Source: Gordionus sp. m RMFG-2023
Lineage: Eukaryota > Nematomorpha > Gordioida > Chordodea > Parachordodidae
DNA length: 64,000 nucleotides
Assembly (NCBI RefSeq): GCF_954871325.1
Contig: NC_088776.1
Span: 46,022,569 to 46,086,568, forward strand
Reading direction: 5' to 3'
In this document: positions 27,801-38,891 of the stretch, in pieces
How positions within the stretch are numbered: position 1 is the stretch's first letter
Layout: the number at the start of each line of letters is the position of its first letter
Made by a program: the position numbers and the translations under genes
Notes under the pieces: model-generated
Seen by the model: only the letters and a program-made list of their open reading frames with translations
Database searches by the model: none
What the model was told of the DNA's origin: nothing

Positions 27801-30800
27801 AAATCGTTTTTGCATGACTTCTTAGTTAACTATAAAATAGATTTTAATGAACATAACAAGAGCCTTGATATATTTTACTAAAGGCAAAATGAACTAGAAG
27901 TGATTTTTATAATTTTTGGGTAAAATACGGTTTTTGGCAAAACTCAAACCAGAAAAGTTTTTCAAAAGTTGAACATATGAGAAATTAGATATAAAGATAC
28001 ATCTTCACACCAAATCTAAAGTTTTTATTCTGGATTAATTATTTACGTTAGCATTGTTATCTTGTCAATCAATTTACAACGGTATCAGGCTTTCGAAATT
28101 AGTTACATATTTTCTTCATGAACTTTATCACATTAAATTATTTAAGGAAGATGAGATCCGAGAGCACAAACCCTTTCTTTGCATATTTATTTTAAGATGT
28201 CTTAATTCATTAAAGTCATTAAGTATTCAAATTTAATTGATATTACTCAAAATTAAAGATCAAACATGTGAGATAATTTTTTTTCTTGCCTAACCATTGA
28301 ATTCAAAAAAATACTTTATATAAATTAGGGAATCAGAGCTAAGATGTGAGGTTACGAGTTTTGACACTATATTTAAAATCATCTAACGAATTACCGTTAT
28401 TACCCCCCCCCCCTTTATAAACTATTTATCATATTCATAATATAAAAAAGATTTTATTGCATTTTGCTAATATCATCCATCATACTATAAAATAGACTAT
28501 GAAGTCTAATTAGGTTATATGACTAGGTTGAATGATAATAGTGTTAATAGAAAATTTTGATTTCTATTTTTAAAAATAGTAAACTCAAAATTTTAACCTT
28601 ACAAATATTATATACGCTTAGAGATTTCCACATAAGATGGCAGAAAAAGTTAGCTTTATTTAGACATCTCAAGGATTAGATAATATTAGAACTGTATTTT
28701 AAAAGTTGGCTAATTCAAAATTGTCCTTAACAACACTAAAGGAGAAGTTAATGTGACTTCGTCCTTTTTTTGCGAAACGAAAATTTTTTAATTTTATAAA
28801 CGTAAAACCTCTTTTTTCTTTTTCACAATTATTACATTTGATAATGATAATTACTATCTACAAAGAGCGCCCCGGCTCCTTATAGATAAAATTTTATTAT
28901 AATATAAAGTTACATTTTAATAAAACGTAATTAGATGGTACAAATATGTTAAAAATGTTAAATATAGTTAGCAATAAAGCCAAAAGTTAAATTATACTAT
29001 TAAGCTATTCGCTTATAATTTATTCATCCAGAACATTTATACTTATTGTTATTTAGTAAAAAATTAGTTTTATGTCTTATTATGTTGTAATATTCTTATT
29101 TATTATAATAGATCACGGGCGAGTCTATTTTTTTTAAAAGTGGGAAATTGAAAGTTCGGATATTTAAATATATATTTTTTTTAAAAAACCAAACTCGTAA
29201 TAAAAACTATTATTATTTAATTTCCAACAAATATATTTGGATTATAAGATAAGTTTCCGAAATTTGGAGATAGAACAATTTGGTTTTCACTTGAAAGAAT
29301 ATTTTTACAGGCTAAAAACGATATAAAACTCTAAAAATCAAGCAGAAATAAGAGAGTAATGACGAATGATATAAGTAGTCTGAGACATCAATAGAAAATT
29401 TCGTTTTTAATGAAAATTAGTTGTTATTATGGTAAATTATTCTTATATACAAAAAATAAATAAAAAGTTTTAGGTGGAATATCCCGTCAATAAATTCATA
29501 AAAAAAAAGAAACCGGAATCCATCAAAATCTTCTGAAGATCCATTGATAGTGACGACTGGAACTCTAATGTACGCCTTAGCCACTCTTTTATTCCTTTCC
29601 ATGCATATCACTTTGCACCAAATATCATCGTCTATAGTATCATATTTTTCGTAAATTTCGCTGAGATGGTGCTTATTAATTTAATATTATGATTTTTAAA
29701 AAAACTTAATCACTTTTTTTTTTGAAAAAAAATATTTGTAATACATTTATAAATAATACTTAGTAATAATATAACAGTTAGAGATCTGCAAAGTTAGGCC
29801 CGATTCTATTTAAAATAATCGGGTTCAGGCCGGGCCTATTATTTTTAAAAAAATTCGGGCCGGGTCGGGTCTGACCTTGGAAATTTTTTAAAATATATTA
29901 AAATTTATCAATTTTATATTGAATTTTTTATGTAAAATAAAAATATTTGATTTTATTTATCGAAACTAAACGACATATAACATATATGTCTTTTATTTTG
30001 AGTAATTATAAAAATTAATTTCTATATTTAAATAAATTTATGCCGGGTCGGTAATATTTTTAAAAAAAATTGGGGTTCGGGCCGTGCCGGCAAAACTTTT
30101 TAAAAATTTTCGGGCCGGGCTTGAAAAATTAGGCCCGATGCAGATCACTAATAACAGTATTTAAAATAATAATATTACGGGATATTTTAGACACTTATGC
30201 TATTAAATTTTCGTGTGATTCAATATAAAAATGAATATAAATAGGTGTAGTCTAAATTTCAAAATAAAATGGTCTGAATTTCAAAGTGTTGACTCTCTAC
30301 ACGTACTGGAATACATTCCAGGTCAAATAAAATGTTTCAGATTTAAAAATTTTCCTCAGCAATTGATTTAAAATTGAGATTCCGAATCCCAATAGATTCC
30401 ACATCCCAGCGACAAATGCATTGTTTATTTTTTATAATTAAATCAAACTTTATAAAGATTGGGATGATAAAGTGAAGAGTAACAAAGGGATGTGTGCGTT
30501 ATTTGACTAAATAGTTTGGTTCATAATCCTATTTTAAAGCCTTTTTTAAAAAAATAATATTGCAAAGATCGGAGTAAATTTAAAATTTGTATGATTGCAA
30601 ATTACCTAATTTATTTAAAATAATGATTAAGCTAAACGCTATATAACATATGTCTTTTATTTTAAGTAATTATAAAAATAAATTTCTATATTTATAAATT
30701 CGGGCCGGGCCGGTAAATTTTTTTAAAATAAATTTCGGGTTCGGATTGAGCCGGCAAAACTTTTTTAAAATAAATTTCGGGCCGGGCTTGAAAAATTAGG

Positions 30801-32749
30801 CCCGATGCAGATCACTAAAAAATATTACAGAAACTGGAGCTATGAGGATGTTTGTAGTTTGTTTGAGGTATTAAGAAAGTTAATCTTATGAAGAGATTGG
30901 AATTTAGAGGAAACTGGGGTTGAAAAAAAACTCAAAAGTTGATAAAAATTTAAAAATATTCGATTTATCTTAAAAAATTATCTTAACTTAACCTTAAATA
31001 CATTTTTCAAATAAGATTATAATTGAAAAATTTAACTTATATTTAAAAAATAGCAATCTGATTCTGAACCCAATATTGTTACTTAAAACTTAATTTCTAA
31101 AATCAAATATGTTAATTAAAGTATTAAATTAGGTATATATTATGTATAATGGCGAATAATTAAGTACATTGAACATGAACCCATACTTAATATATTTAAA
31201 ATATTCTTATCCTATATTCTCAATAATTTGCATATTTTAAAAGGATTTTTAATTTAATAATCAAGAAAACATATCTAGTTATTATCCAGTTGTCTCTTGT
31301 TTTCGTGACAATGTTATTATATAAAATTGAGTAAAAGATGCTGGATCAAAGTCATTCTAAATTATTAGAGATCTGATTCACATTTGTGTAAACTTAAATT
31401 ATATTTATCTTTACCGTTTTTCTTAAAATTGTATATTTAGGAATTTAAAATGATTATATCTCCTACTAATTATAATAATAACGACATAATCGCATCTAAA
31501 TCAAAGATATAAAAGATTAATTTATTATTTTTTTATCTATCAGTATAAAAAACAAAATAGTCATCACATAAATTATTATCTCCAACTATTAATTTAAAAC
31601 ATTTTTTTTTACCTCTTAAAAACCTAAAATGATGATCTGAAAATATTTTAGTGATAAAAAAATAATATATTATATCCCATTAATTTTAAAATGAAAATCC
31701 TTAAAAATATTTTCGCAATTTTTTTTGATCATCCATAATGGTCTACATAGCCCTAGGTGTTTTAGGGGTAAAATAAAGTCAAAAGTAAATTTATATTCGT
31801 TTTAAAAATGTATCTATACATCTTATTGGAATGTTTTTATCACGAGTCGTCCTTATAATAAGTATAAATAGGTATATGACATGACTATGAGAGTAAATTA
31901 ATAAATAAGAAAATAATTCATCCAAAAAAATAGTCTTTCTTTCTTACATCAAGTTCAATATCAGGATGACCAAATAAGTAATGCTGCATTCAAAGTGGAG
32001 ACGGATCCGTTTTTTACATCCGTTACGTCAAAAGTCAATCTCATTAAAAATTATATATATGTTCAAAGTGTGTCCGTTCTGATACCTTCCGTCTTAAAAA
32101 CGGATCCGGCAAATTTTGAAGTCAAAACATTTTCACTTTTTGATCCGGCTAATTTTAGAAAGCGTTATAAGGTTACTTAAAATTTTTTAAGAAAATCAAT
32201 ATATATATTATTTTTAATGAGATTGACCACTTTGAATGCAGCCTAAATGTTAACACATTCTACTGGGTTTTTTTCAGTTTTCTTTTGAAAATATGATTAT
32301 GGTTATCTGTTTTTAAAATGCTTCTTGATTATAAATTATGGATTAACAACTATTAATTGTAACCGATTTAAAAAATACAAACCTAGATTTTTAAATTAAA
32401 ATTATAGGCTTTTGACAACTTATTCCTTTATAAATACTTTTTCCTACAAAAATATCAAAATTGAAACTCAACTAAAAACAGTTCCTGTTCGTCAAACCAC
32501 ACATCTTCGACTTCGGAGTCGCAAGACCTATCTAGGTTTCTCATTCCATCGTTAAAGTCCACAAAGTCGATTGAATTTTCCTGCCTTCGATCGGCTTCCA
32601 TATTTTTTCCGGTATTGCTATATTTTCGAAGTTGTTGTTTAGTATTTCTAAGTTCCGTTTTATTGTGAATATTTCCGCTTTGGTTTTTGGTTATTGGCAA
32701 GCGGTGATTTACATTTCTTTCCTCGTGCATGTTGCTTATCTGGTGATTG
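21883..32749 (-). CDS. exp: MH2-domain protein, Expansion/Rebuf type
   Basis: Eight exons, in gene order: 32473-32749, 29514-29671, 25521-25593, 25262-25423, 24018-24207, 22605-23710, 22260-22449, 21883-22067. From the ATG at 32730 they give 773 codons plus stop with all phases matching. An MH2 domain lies at about residues 104-280: DDDIWCKVICMERNKRVAKA at its start, TINGSSEDFDGFRIGLGAFY, GVKIKLDKDGSILAKRISK, KIFDMSIFKDKV, and RTPCWVMLINIAALDILKDM at its end. There is no MH1 DNA-binding domain. About 490 residues of low-complexity tail follow (Pro run, Ser run, Asn run, acidic stretches). In Drosophila, Expansion and Rebuf are cytoplasmic MH2-only proteins needed for chitin deposition. The assignment rests on remembered family similarity. 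The first exon is open upstream to a possible acceptor (first base 32749), so another 5' exon may exist. The last exon (21883-22067) has a weak acceptor but fits in phase. An ordinary Smad is less likely because the diagnostic MH1 is absent. Confidence 0.8.
26240..27746 (-). mobile_element. Internally deleted hAT transposon in the MH2 gene intron
   Basis: Ends are CAGTGGCGTAGCCAGG and CATGCCTACGTCACTG (inverted), with target duplication AGACAAAA / AGACGAAA. G-runs of 10 or more sit just inside both ends. Minus-strand transposase pieces cover 27314-26877 (145 codons) and 26887-26702, the latter with the TNERSFSTLKRLITYLRNT dimerisation motif. Weaker similarity continues up to about 27600. The N-terminal zinc finger is absent and frames are interrupted, so it cannot make transposase. 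It belongs to the zf-MYM-like/TTF hAT group by its motifs. It lies between MH2 exons 2 and 3. Confidence 0.9.
28539..28738. mobile_element. MITE family A copy
   Basis: Left end TAGTGTTAATAG, right end CTTAACAACACTA, 200 bp, flanks AATGATAA / AAGGAGAA (6 of 8). It lies in an intron of the MH2 gene. Confidence 0.7.
29779..30150. mobile_element. MITE family B, complete copy
   Basis: 372 bp with ends TAGAGATCTGCAAAGTTAGG and ATGCAGATCACTA, and a perfect 8-bp duplication ATAACAGT (29771-29778 and 30151-30158). GC-rich edges with GGGCCGGG words flank an AT-rich core. It has no coding capacity. The 8-bp duplication and TAGAGATCTGCA ends fit hAT. Confidence 0.9.
30625..30817. mobile_element. MITE family B, left-truncated copy
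   Basis: Starts inside the family core (ACGCTATATAACATATGTC, shared with 29779-30150 and 38470-38891) and runs to the right end GATGCAGATCACTA. The left third is missing. It lies only about 470 bp from the complete copy. Confidence 0.75.
31982..32243. mobile_element. PIF/Harbinger-like MITE
   Basis: 262 bp with ends TGCTGCATTCAAAGTGG and CCACTTTGAATGCAGCC (inverted), flanked by TAA on both sides (31979-31981 and 32244-32246). A 3-bp TAA duplication is the PIF/Harbinger signature. Inner sequence GTCAATCTCATTAAAAAT also has an inverted partner. It lies in the first intron of the MH2 gene. Confidence 0.75.
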
Positions 32750-34549
32750 CTATAAGTTCAAAATAGTTTTTAAAAAAAGTATTAATATATACTTATTAAA
32801 CCTAAAAATATACAACTATATATTAGAGGCTGCAGAGTCATCTTTTTAGACTGCCACTAATATTGCTGGGTAATTTTATTTTTCGGGCTCTATTTCCTTC
32901 CTCTATGGATGTGTTTATTAATTTATTTTATGGACCAAAGTCAAGTTTTTTTTAAATGATTTAAATAGATCCGTATATAGTTCAGACCGTGCCTACAGAT
33001 CTTTACTATTAAGGTCTATAAAAATGGTCGACTCTTTATAGCGATCATTCTTGACTCTTTTAGGTCAATTCCACCTCTCCAGAATCTAATAATATCGTCC
33101 GCTATATTCGTCGTTTTTCTATGCTAAGCAAAAATTAACCAGCCTCAAGTGGTTTTTTTTAACTTTATTTAAGAGCTACCTTATATATATTTTTTTAATA
33201 TTCTTATTTCAAAAATCAAAACAGGAAAACGATGTCATTCAATTAACTCTTAATAATTCTTAAAAAAATAATTAATTTTCTTATGAATATAGGATGTTAT
33301 CATGCAATTTGAAAAATTTTATAAAAAAAATTAATAATATTCTTAAAAAATGTATAAAGAGATAGTCATTCATTACAAAAAAAATAATAAGCTAATTGGG
33401 GGGAAAAAAATTCTTAATCATAATTCCTCAAAATCACTTAAAATGAAATGAAAAATAAAAGTTTTTCTTCTTTTTTCATTGTTTAATAATATATAATTTA
33501 TAATAATCTCTTCTCTAATTTATATTTTATTTTTTAACAAGAAAGTAAAGTGATTTAGAAATAGTATTTAATTTATTATAAAATAATTCTTTAATGATAA
33601 ATTATTATTATTGAAGAAGATTCGTTTTTTTTTAAAATCCTCTTTTCTCTCGAAAGAATTCCTTGTTTAAAAATTAAATATATTTTTTTAAAAAAAGTGA
33701 AAATAAAATATTATTTTTGGTTATCTTTATCATTATCTTTATCCTATATAGATTGATTTTATTCTTATTTTGTTTTTATAAATATAAATAATATACTTTA
33801 TAGAAATGAGAGGAAACAATGTTTTATGACATTGTTTATCTTATTTTAAGAAGAAGATTTCATACTTACTTTCATTCTTTATATTATTAAATTATTTTAA
33901 ATAATATAATATTGTATTAGAATTATTTTAAATAATATAATATTGTATTAGAATTATTTAAGATATTTTTTTTTATAATATATTATTTAAATAGATTATC
34001 AAAATCGTATTATTAAACTTGAACTCAAAATTGTCGTGTTGTTATTTGTTAATATTATCTTTAGATATATATTGTTCAGGGAGAAAACTTTTTAATAAGA
34101 TGATATGAGAGAAAAAAAGATATTATATAACTAGTGCTATTTTTGCTTCGAATTAGGTATTTCGTCGAAAGGGTTATGATTAAAATTAATCTCATCTCAA
34201 TTTGTAGCAATTTATTGAGGGCGATTCCTAAATTTGATCTTATCGGAAATAAATTCCAAATAGAGTAACCTACCTAAACTATAAATTTTAGAAAAGTTTT
34301 GATGTGAACTATTAATTTTTATATAAATAGTCTATTTATAAAAATTTAATATAAATTAAAAGAAAAATTTATGGCGAAATTTTCTATTAATAAGAATAGG
34401 TTTATACGCTATACAATGTTGGAATTCATTTCTAGTAAAATCTGATATTTAAAAAATAAATATTGACCCTTGAGAGATTTCGAATCACGATAGATGGATA
34501 CCTAACTAGTACTTATTCCAGATAAACTTACCACGTATAATATATATAT
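32750..34549. other. Stretch upstream of the MH2 gene
   Basis: If translation starts at 32730, the promoter and 5' UTR of the MH2 gene should be here or further right. No exon was identified. A slightly GC-richer patch at about 32820-33130 could be untranslated exon. The rest is AT-rich. Confidence 0.35.
33891..33958. repeat. 31-bp tandem repeat, about 2.2 units
   Basis: A unit beginning ATTATTTTAAATAATATAAT is repeated exactly at 33891 and 33922, with a partial third unit. Perfect identity suggests a recent slippage duplication. Confidence 0.8.
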
Positions 34550-34908
34550 CAGAGATCTTAATGAGCAAGGCCGACCTGCGCTAATATAATATTTTCTAGC
34601 AGGCCTAAGTTTTTGAATTTTTTTTTAATGAGCAGGACTTGGGCCTAAATTTTTTAAATTTAAATTTAGCTTATTTAAAATAGTTGTTAACTTAAAAAAA
34701 TATTGCCATTTTTTTCTTCCAATAATAATAAATTTCAGTCTAAATACACTTAAACAATGTTTATTTTCATTAAATACAATGGATTTGAGCTTGGGCGATT
34801 TGGGATTGAAACTTATTGTGAGATTGGGCCGAGCTTGGGCCTAAAAGTTTTTTACTGCGAGCCTGAGTCAGGCTTGATCAAAAAAATTAAGGCCCATGAA
34901 GGTTTCTG
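34550..34908. mobile_element. MITE family B2 (CAGAGA ends)
   Basis: Left end CAGAGATCTTAATGAGC, right end GAAGGTTTCTG, flanks ATATATAT on both sides. Interior words such as GGGCCGAGCTTGGGCC and AGGCTTGATC resemble family B. The ends have drifted. Confidence 0.7.
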
Positions 34909-36446
34909 ATATATATATTAACCAAGACAAGATTGACTATTTCCTCATCAAATGTGTACATAGTAATGAGCACTGTAGTCGCCATTTTGTGGCCTGCATA
35001 CAGACTAAAGACAGTTATCTTTCAATATCATAGTTTTGAAAAATATACTATGAAAAAATAGATTTTTTTTTAAAACAAAGATATAATTAGTCAACGTGCA
35101 GACTATAAAATGCATCTATAAACTGATATCTTATAAAAAAAACTTTTTATTGCCCTTGGGCGTTTAAGCACTAAGATAAAATCCCTGAACGCATAGGAAA
35201 CTGCATCCTGCCAAAAAAGAGGCAGATAATATTCTCATAAGATCCCCTTTTTATTAGCCAGCTTGGGCATAAGAAGAATCAAACGTAGTTATATGTAGAT
35301 GTCTGCAAGCCTCGATCATTTAAGATTTTGCGCAAAATTTCCCGAATAAAGCATAAATTGATAACTATTTTTACTAATTTCCTTGCCTGGTCCGGTGGGT
35401 TAAAATTTAAAATAAAATCACAGGATCAAACCTTTTATCTTTTAAACGAATTTTCCTGCCAGCACATTTATTATATCTTTATTTATTTTTTCCTAAGTCA
35501 ATCAAGGCTTCTTTATCTCTTTAATAGCTACTTCTATAAAAACCGCTTAAAATCAATTGTGTTTTAATATCTGTATTATGTATTTGCAATTGGATCATAA
35601 CATAAATTTTGCGAGTTTACTATTTTTATAAATTTAATATTTTAGTAGCCAGTTCTTAAAATATAAAGGAAAAAATATATTGTATGTGATTTATTTAAAT
35701 AGTATTAATCAAAATGTTAGCCTGAATTTCAAAAAAATATATCTTGGGCCATTAAAATTTTACGAAAAATCAGAGATTTGTGAGGCCTAGTCCGATTTTT
35801 TATGCGTAAATTATCCTACCCAACCCATAATTATTTATAAAGAATTGCTCGACGCGGTCCACGGGGCCGGACTTTTGGACTCATCGGGATTTGCAGATTT
35901 CTACTCTGTTGTTCCCATAACACATCAGGATAATACGCTTAAAGACAGATGAAACATATTTTAACGAATGAATCAATGGTCTATGTTATGTTGGTTGGTA
36001 TTATAAGTCGATATATTAAATGGATTATTATGACATTTTGGTTCCTGCTATCTCCAAAATCTTTTTAAATTAGAAAACATTTAAAACTTTCCAAATTTTA
36101 ATTAAATCGTAAGTTAAAATTTATAAATTTTATAGAATTATGTTTCGGACATGTTTTTTATTTTTTATTTATTTATTTTCATTAAACTTTCGAAAGTTTA
36201 GGAATTTAATTTTTTGATATTTTGGACTCACCCTAAACAAAAACAAATAGAGATATGTTGATATTTAACTTGACATAGTCTCTATTAGGATAGTGGGCTC
36301 CATTAGTTTTTCTGGAAAGTTGCATTGCTAGGCTCTATGTTAAATCATTCTTAAAAAAATATATTTAAAAAAATAAATATTAATTAATTTCTGGGTTTTT
36401 TAAAAAAATAGTATTATAATGAGTTTAGGTGAATATCATCAAAATT

Positions 36447-36540
36447 TGTGTTGTTAAAACAGATATTTAAAAACAGCTAACCCAATATTTTAGCCAAAAA
36501 ATATTACGCAAGCCTGGAGATTTGTTCAAAGATGACACAA
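36447..36540. mobile_element. MITE family A, right-truncated copy
   Basis: Matches the left half of family A (TGTGTTGTTAAAAC, then GCTAACCCAATATTTTAGCC and the GCCTGGAGATTT word) and then stops. Confidence 0.65.
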
Positions 36541-36689
36541 AAAATGAAAAGAATTACTTTATGTGGAATCTTTATCTTACAATCAAATAATAGTAATTGT
36601 GCATTTATTTAAATTTTTTTAATATATTTTGATTTCATAACTATCTAAGTTCATTTGACAGTTATTTAAAAATTTTATAAACAAGATTG

Positions 36690-36872
36690 TAATATTGTTA
36701 ATTCGATCTCGCCAGTTTTAAATTAAGATTTCACCTAAGATAATATTATGCTAGCCTCGAAATTTCCTTAATAGAAACCTTTACCATCTTTGCAAAATCT
36801 CCGGACTTGCGTTAAGACTTTTTGGCTAAAATATTATGATAGCCATTTTTAAAAATCGAGGGTTATGTTCTA
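36690..36872. mobile_element. MITE family A, diverged copy
   Basis: Left end TAATATTGTTAATTCG and right end CGAGGGTTATGTTCTA are drifted forms of the family ends. The interior keeps CTCCGGACTTG and TTTGGCTAAAATATTATG words in inverted arrangement. Flanks match weakly. Confidence 0.55.
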
Positions 36873-36903
36873 CAAATTTTGGAAGTAATTTGATTATTTT
36901 TAG

Positions 36904-37314
36904 CAGAGACCTGGAATGTTAAAAATTTTGGCCCGACCTGCCCCGGATTTGAAAAAAAATTTATTTTCAAGCCCAGCCTTACCCGGAATTTATTTCTTGT
37001 AATTTTTTTTGGCCCAGAGATTTTTATTTTTAATAATTTTCCTGTCCTTCTCAGAATTATAAAAATTTCGTTATTTTTGAATAATTTCTGCTTGTTTTAC
37101 TTAAAAGCGGAAATATAAGCAGTATAAATGGATAAAAGTTATGAACGCTTCAATCATTATATGAGTTTCCCATATTTTTTAACTGATTAATTGAATTTTT
37201 TTTTTTGAATTGTTAGGCTCGCCAAGCCAAGATTTTTAAATTATTGAGCCCAGTTAGGATTTTTAAAATCTTGTTATTTTTCAACCCATTCCGGGCCAAG
37301 CCTGCAGGTCTTTG
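36904..37314. mobile_element. MITE family B2 copy
   Basis: Left end CAGAGACCTGGAATG, right end GCCTGCAGGTCTTTG, interior GGCCCGACCTGCCC. These ends match the BED-carrying element at 49867-51322. No clear target duplication. Confidence 0.65.
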
Positions 37315-38469
37315 ATTATAAATTTAATTATGCATTTAGGCTTATTTAAAATAGTTGGTATTTAATATATTTTGATAATAATTTTTAGTTTCAAACTCGA
37401 AATAACATTATTTTATACTCAACATGGGTAAACTCTAAATAACATTATTAAATATTATTGAAAAATTAGATTTCATTTATTATAAGATTTGAATTAAAAA
37501 TAATAAAGTATAGATTGTGCTGCGTTTTCATCAGTGTATTCAAGGTGAGGGGGAGGAGAGGGGGGAGGTATGATGAAATTCTTCTGAAATTTAAAAAAAT
37601 GATTTTTATAAAATATAAACAGTAATAGTAGTTAAAAATTATATAAACTCATTTGCTTATCCAGGACTTTGGGGGGGGGGGGGCTGGGCGGTCATAGTAG
37701 AAGGGGTTTTCCACCTATTTTATTGGAGGTCTTAGGTCTAGTTATTACAACACTTTTATATATTAATAAAAATAATTATGGATTTTCATCTTTTTTTTTG
37801 TAAAAATGCTTTTTCCTAAAAATTTTGAATTATAGTCATTATTTTAAAAGAAATACTAAACTTTTACTTATTTTTTTTTCAAATTATTGTTTATAGTGAT
37901 ATATTGTATATGTGGATGGGGAAAGGGGGGTGCAGGGAGGAAAATTTTATTTAAAAATAATATTTACAAGAAGAGGCAAATTTCTGATGGAGTCAAAAAT
38001 TCCCACTTTCCCACCCTTTAGTTATGCCCATGCATTTATATTAGTTGTTTTAAGAAGCCGTTTGGGGTTATTTATTTCACAGTGTATTTAAAACCTCCCA
38101 AAAACTAATTTAAACAGATATGCATTAAAAAAACACACTATGGGCTTCCTAACCTTTAACATTACTGCTATTTTGCCCGTTTATAACGGAACGTGAAAAA
38201 TGTTCGGACAAACTCTAATATAATAAATATAGTATGTTGAATATTCGTTAAAATGCTTATCAAAAAATTGTTATGATAATAAACTAGAATTATTACACTG
38301 CCTTAAATAGACTAAATTTAATATATATTTTAATAAAAAAAATTAGCCCCTCTGATGCCCTCTTTTGCTCTTGTTAAGACTTACTGATTATTATGGAGTG
38401 GAAACAGAATTAATTATAGTATGGAAAATTTGTGTGATGTGTGATCATGCGAGATATGGCAAACTGCAA

Positions 38470-38891
38470 TAGAGATCTGCAAAGTTAGGTTCGGGTGGGC
38501 TTCGGGCCGTGCTCGGGCCTAATTCTATTTAAAATAATCGGGATCGGGCCCGGCCGGGCCTAATATTTTTAGAAAAATTTTGGGCCGGGTCGGGTCAGAC
38601 CTTGGAAATTTTATTAAATATATCTAAATTTATCAATTTTATATTGAATTTTTTATGTAAAATAAAAAATTTTGATTTAATTTATTGAAACTAAACGCTA
38701 TATAACATACGTCTTTTATTTTATGTAATTATAAAAATTAATTTCTATATTTAAATAAATTCGGGCCTGGCCGGGCTGGTAAATTTTTTAAAAATAAATT
38801 TCGGGTCGGGCCGGGCTGGGCCGGCAAAATTTTTTAAAAAAAATATCGGGCCGGGCCTGACTTGAAAAATTAGGCCAGATGCAGATCACTA
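38470..38891. mobile_element. MITE family B, complete copy
   Basis: 422 bp, ends TAGAGATCTGCAAAGTTAGG and ATGCAGATCACTA, with a perfect 8-bp duplication AACTGCAA on both sides. The GC-rich edges are longer than in the 29779 copy, with several GGGCCGGG repeats. Confidence 0.9.
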
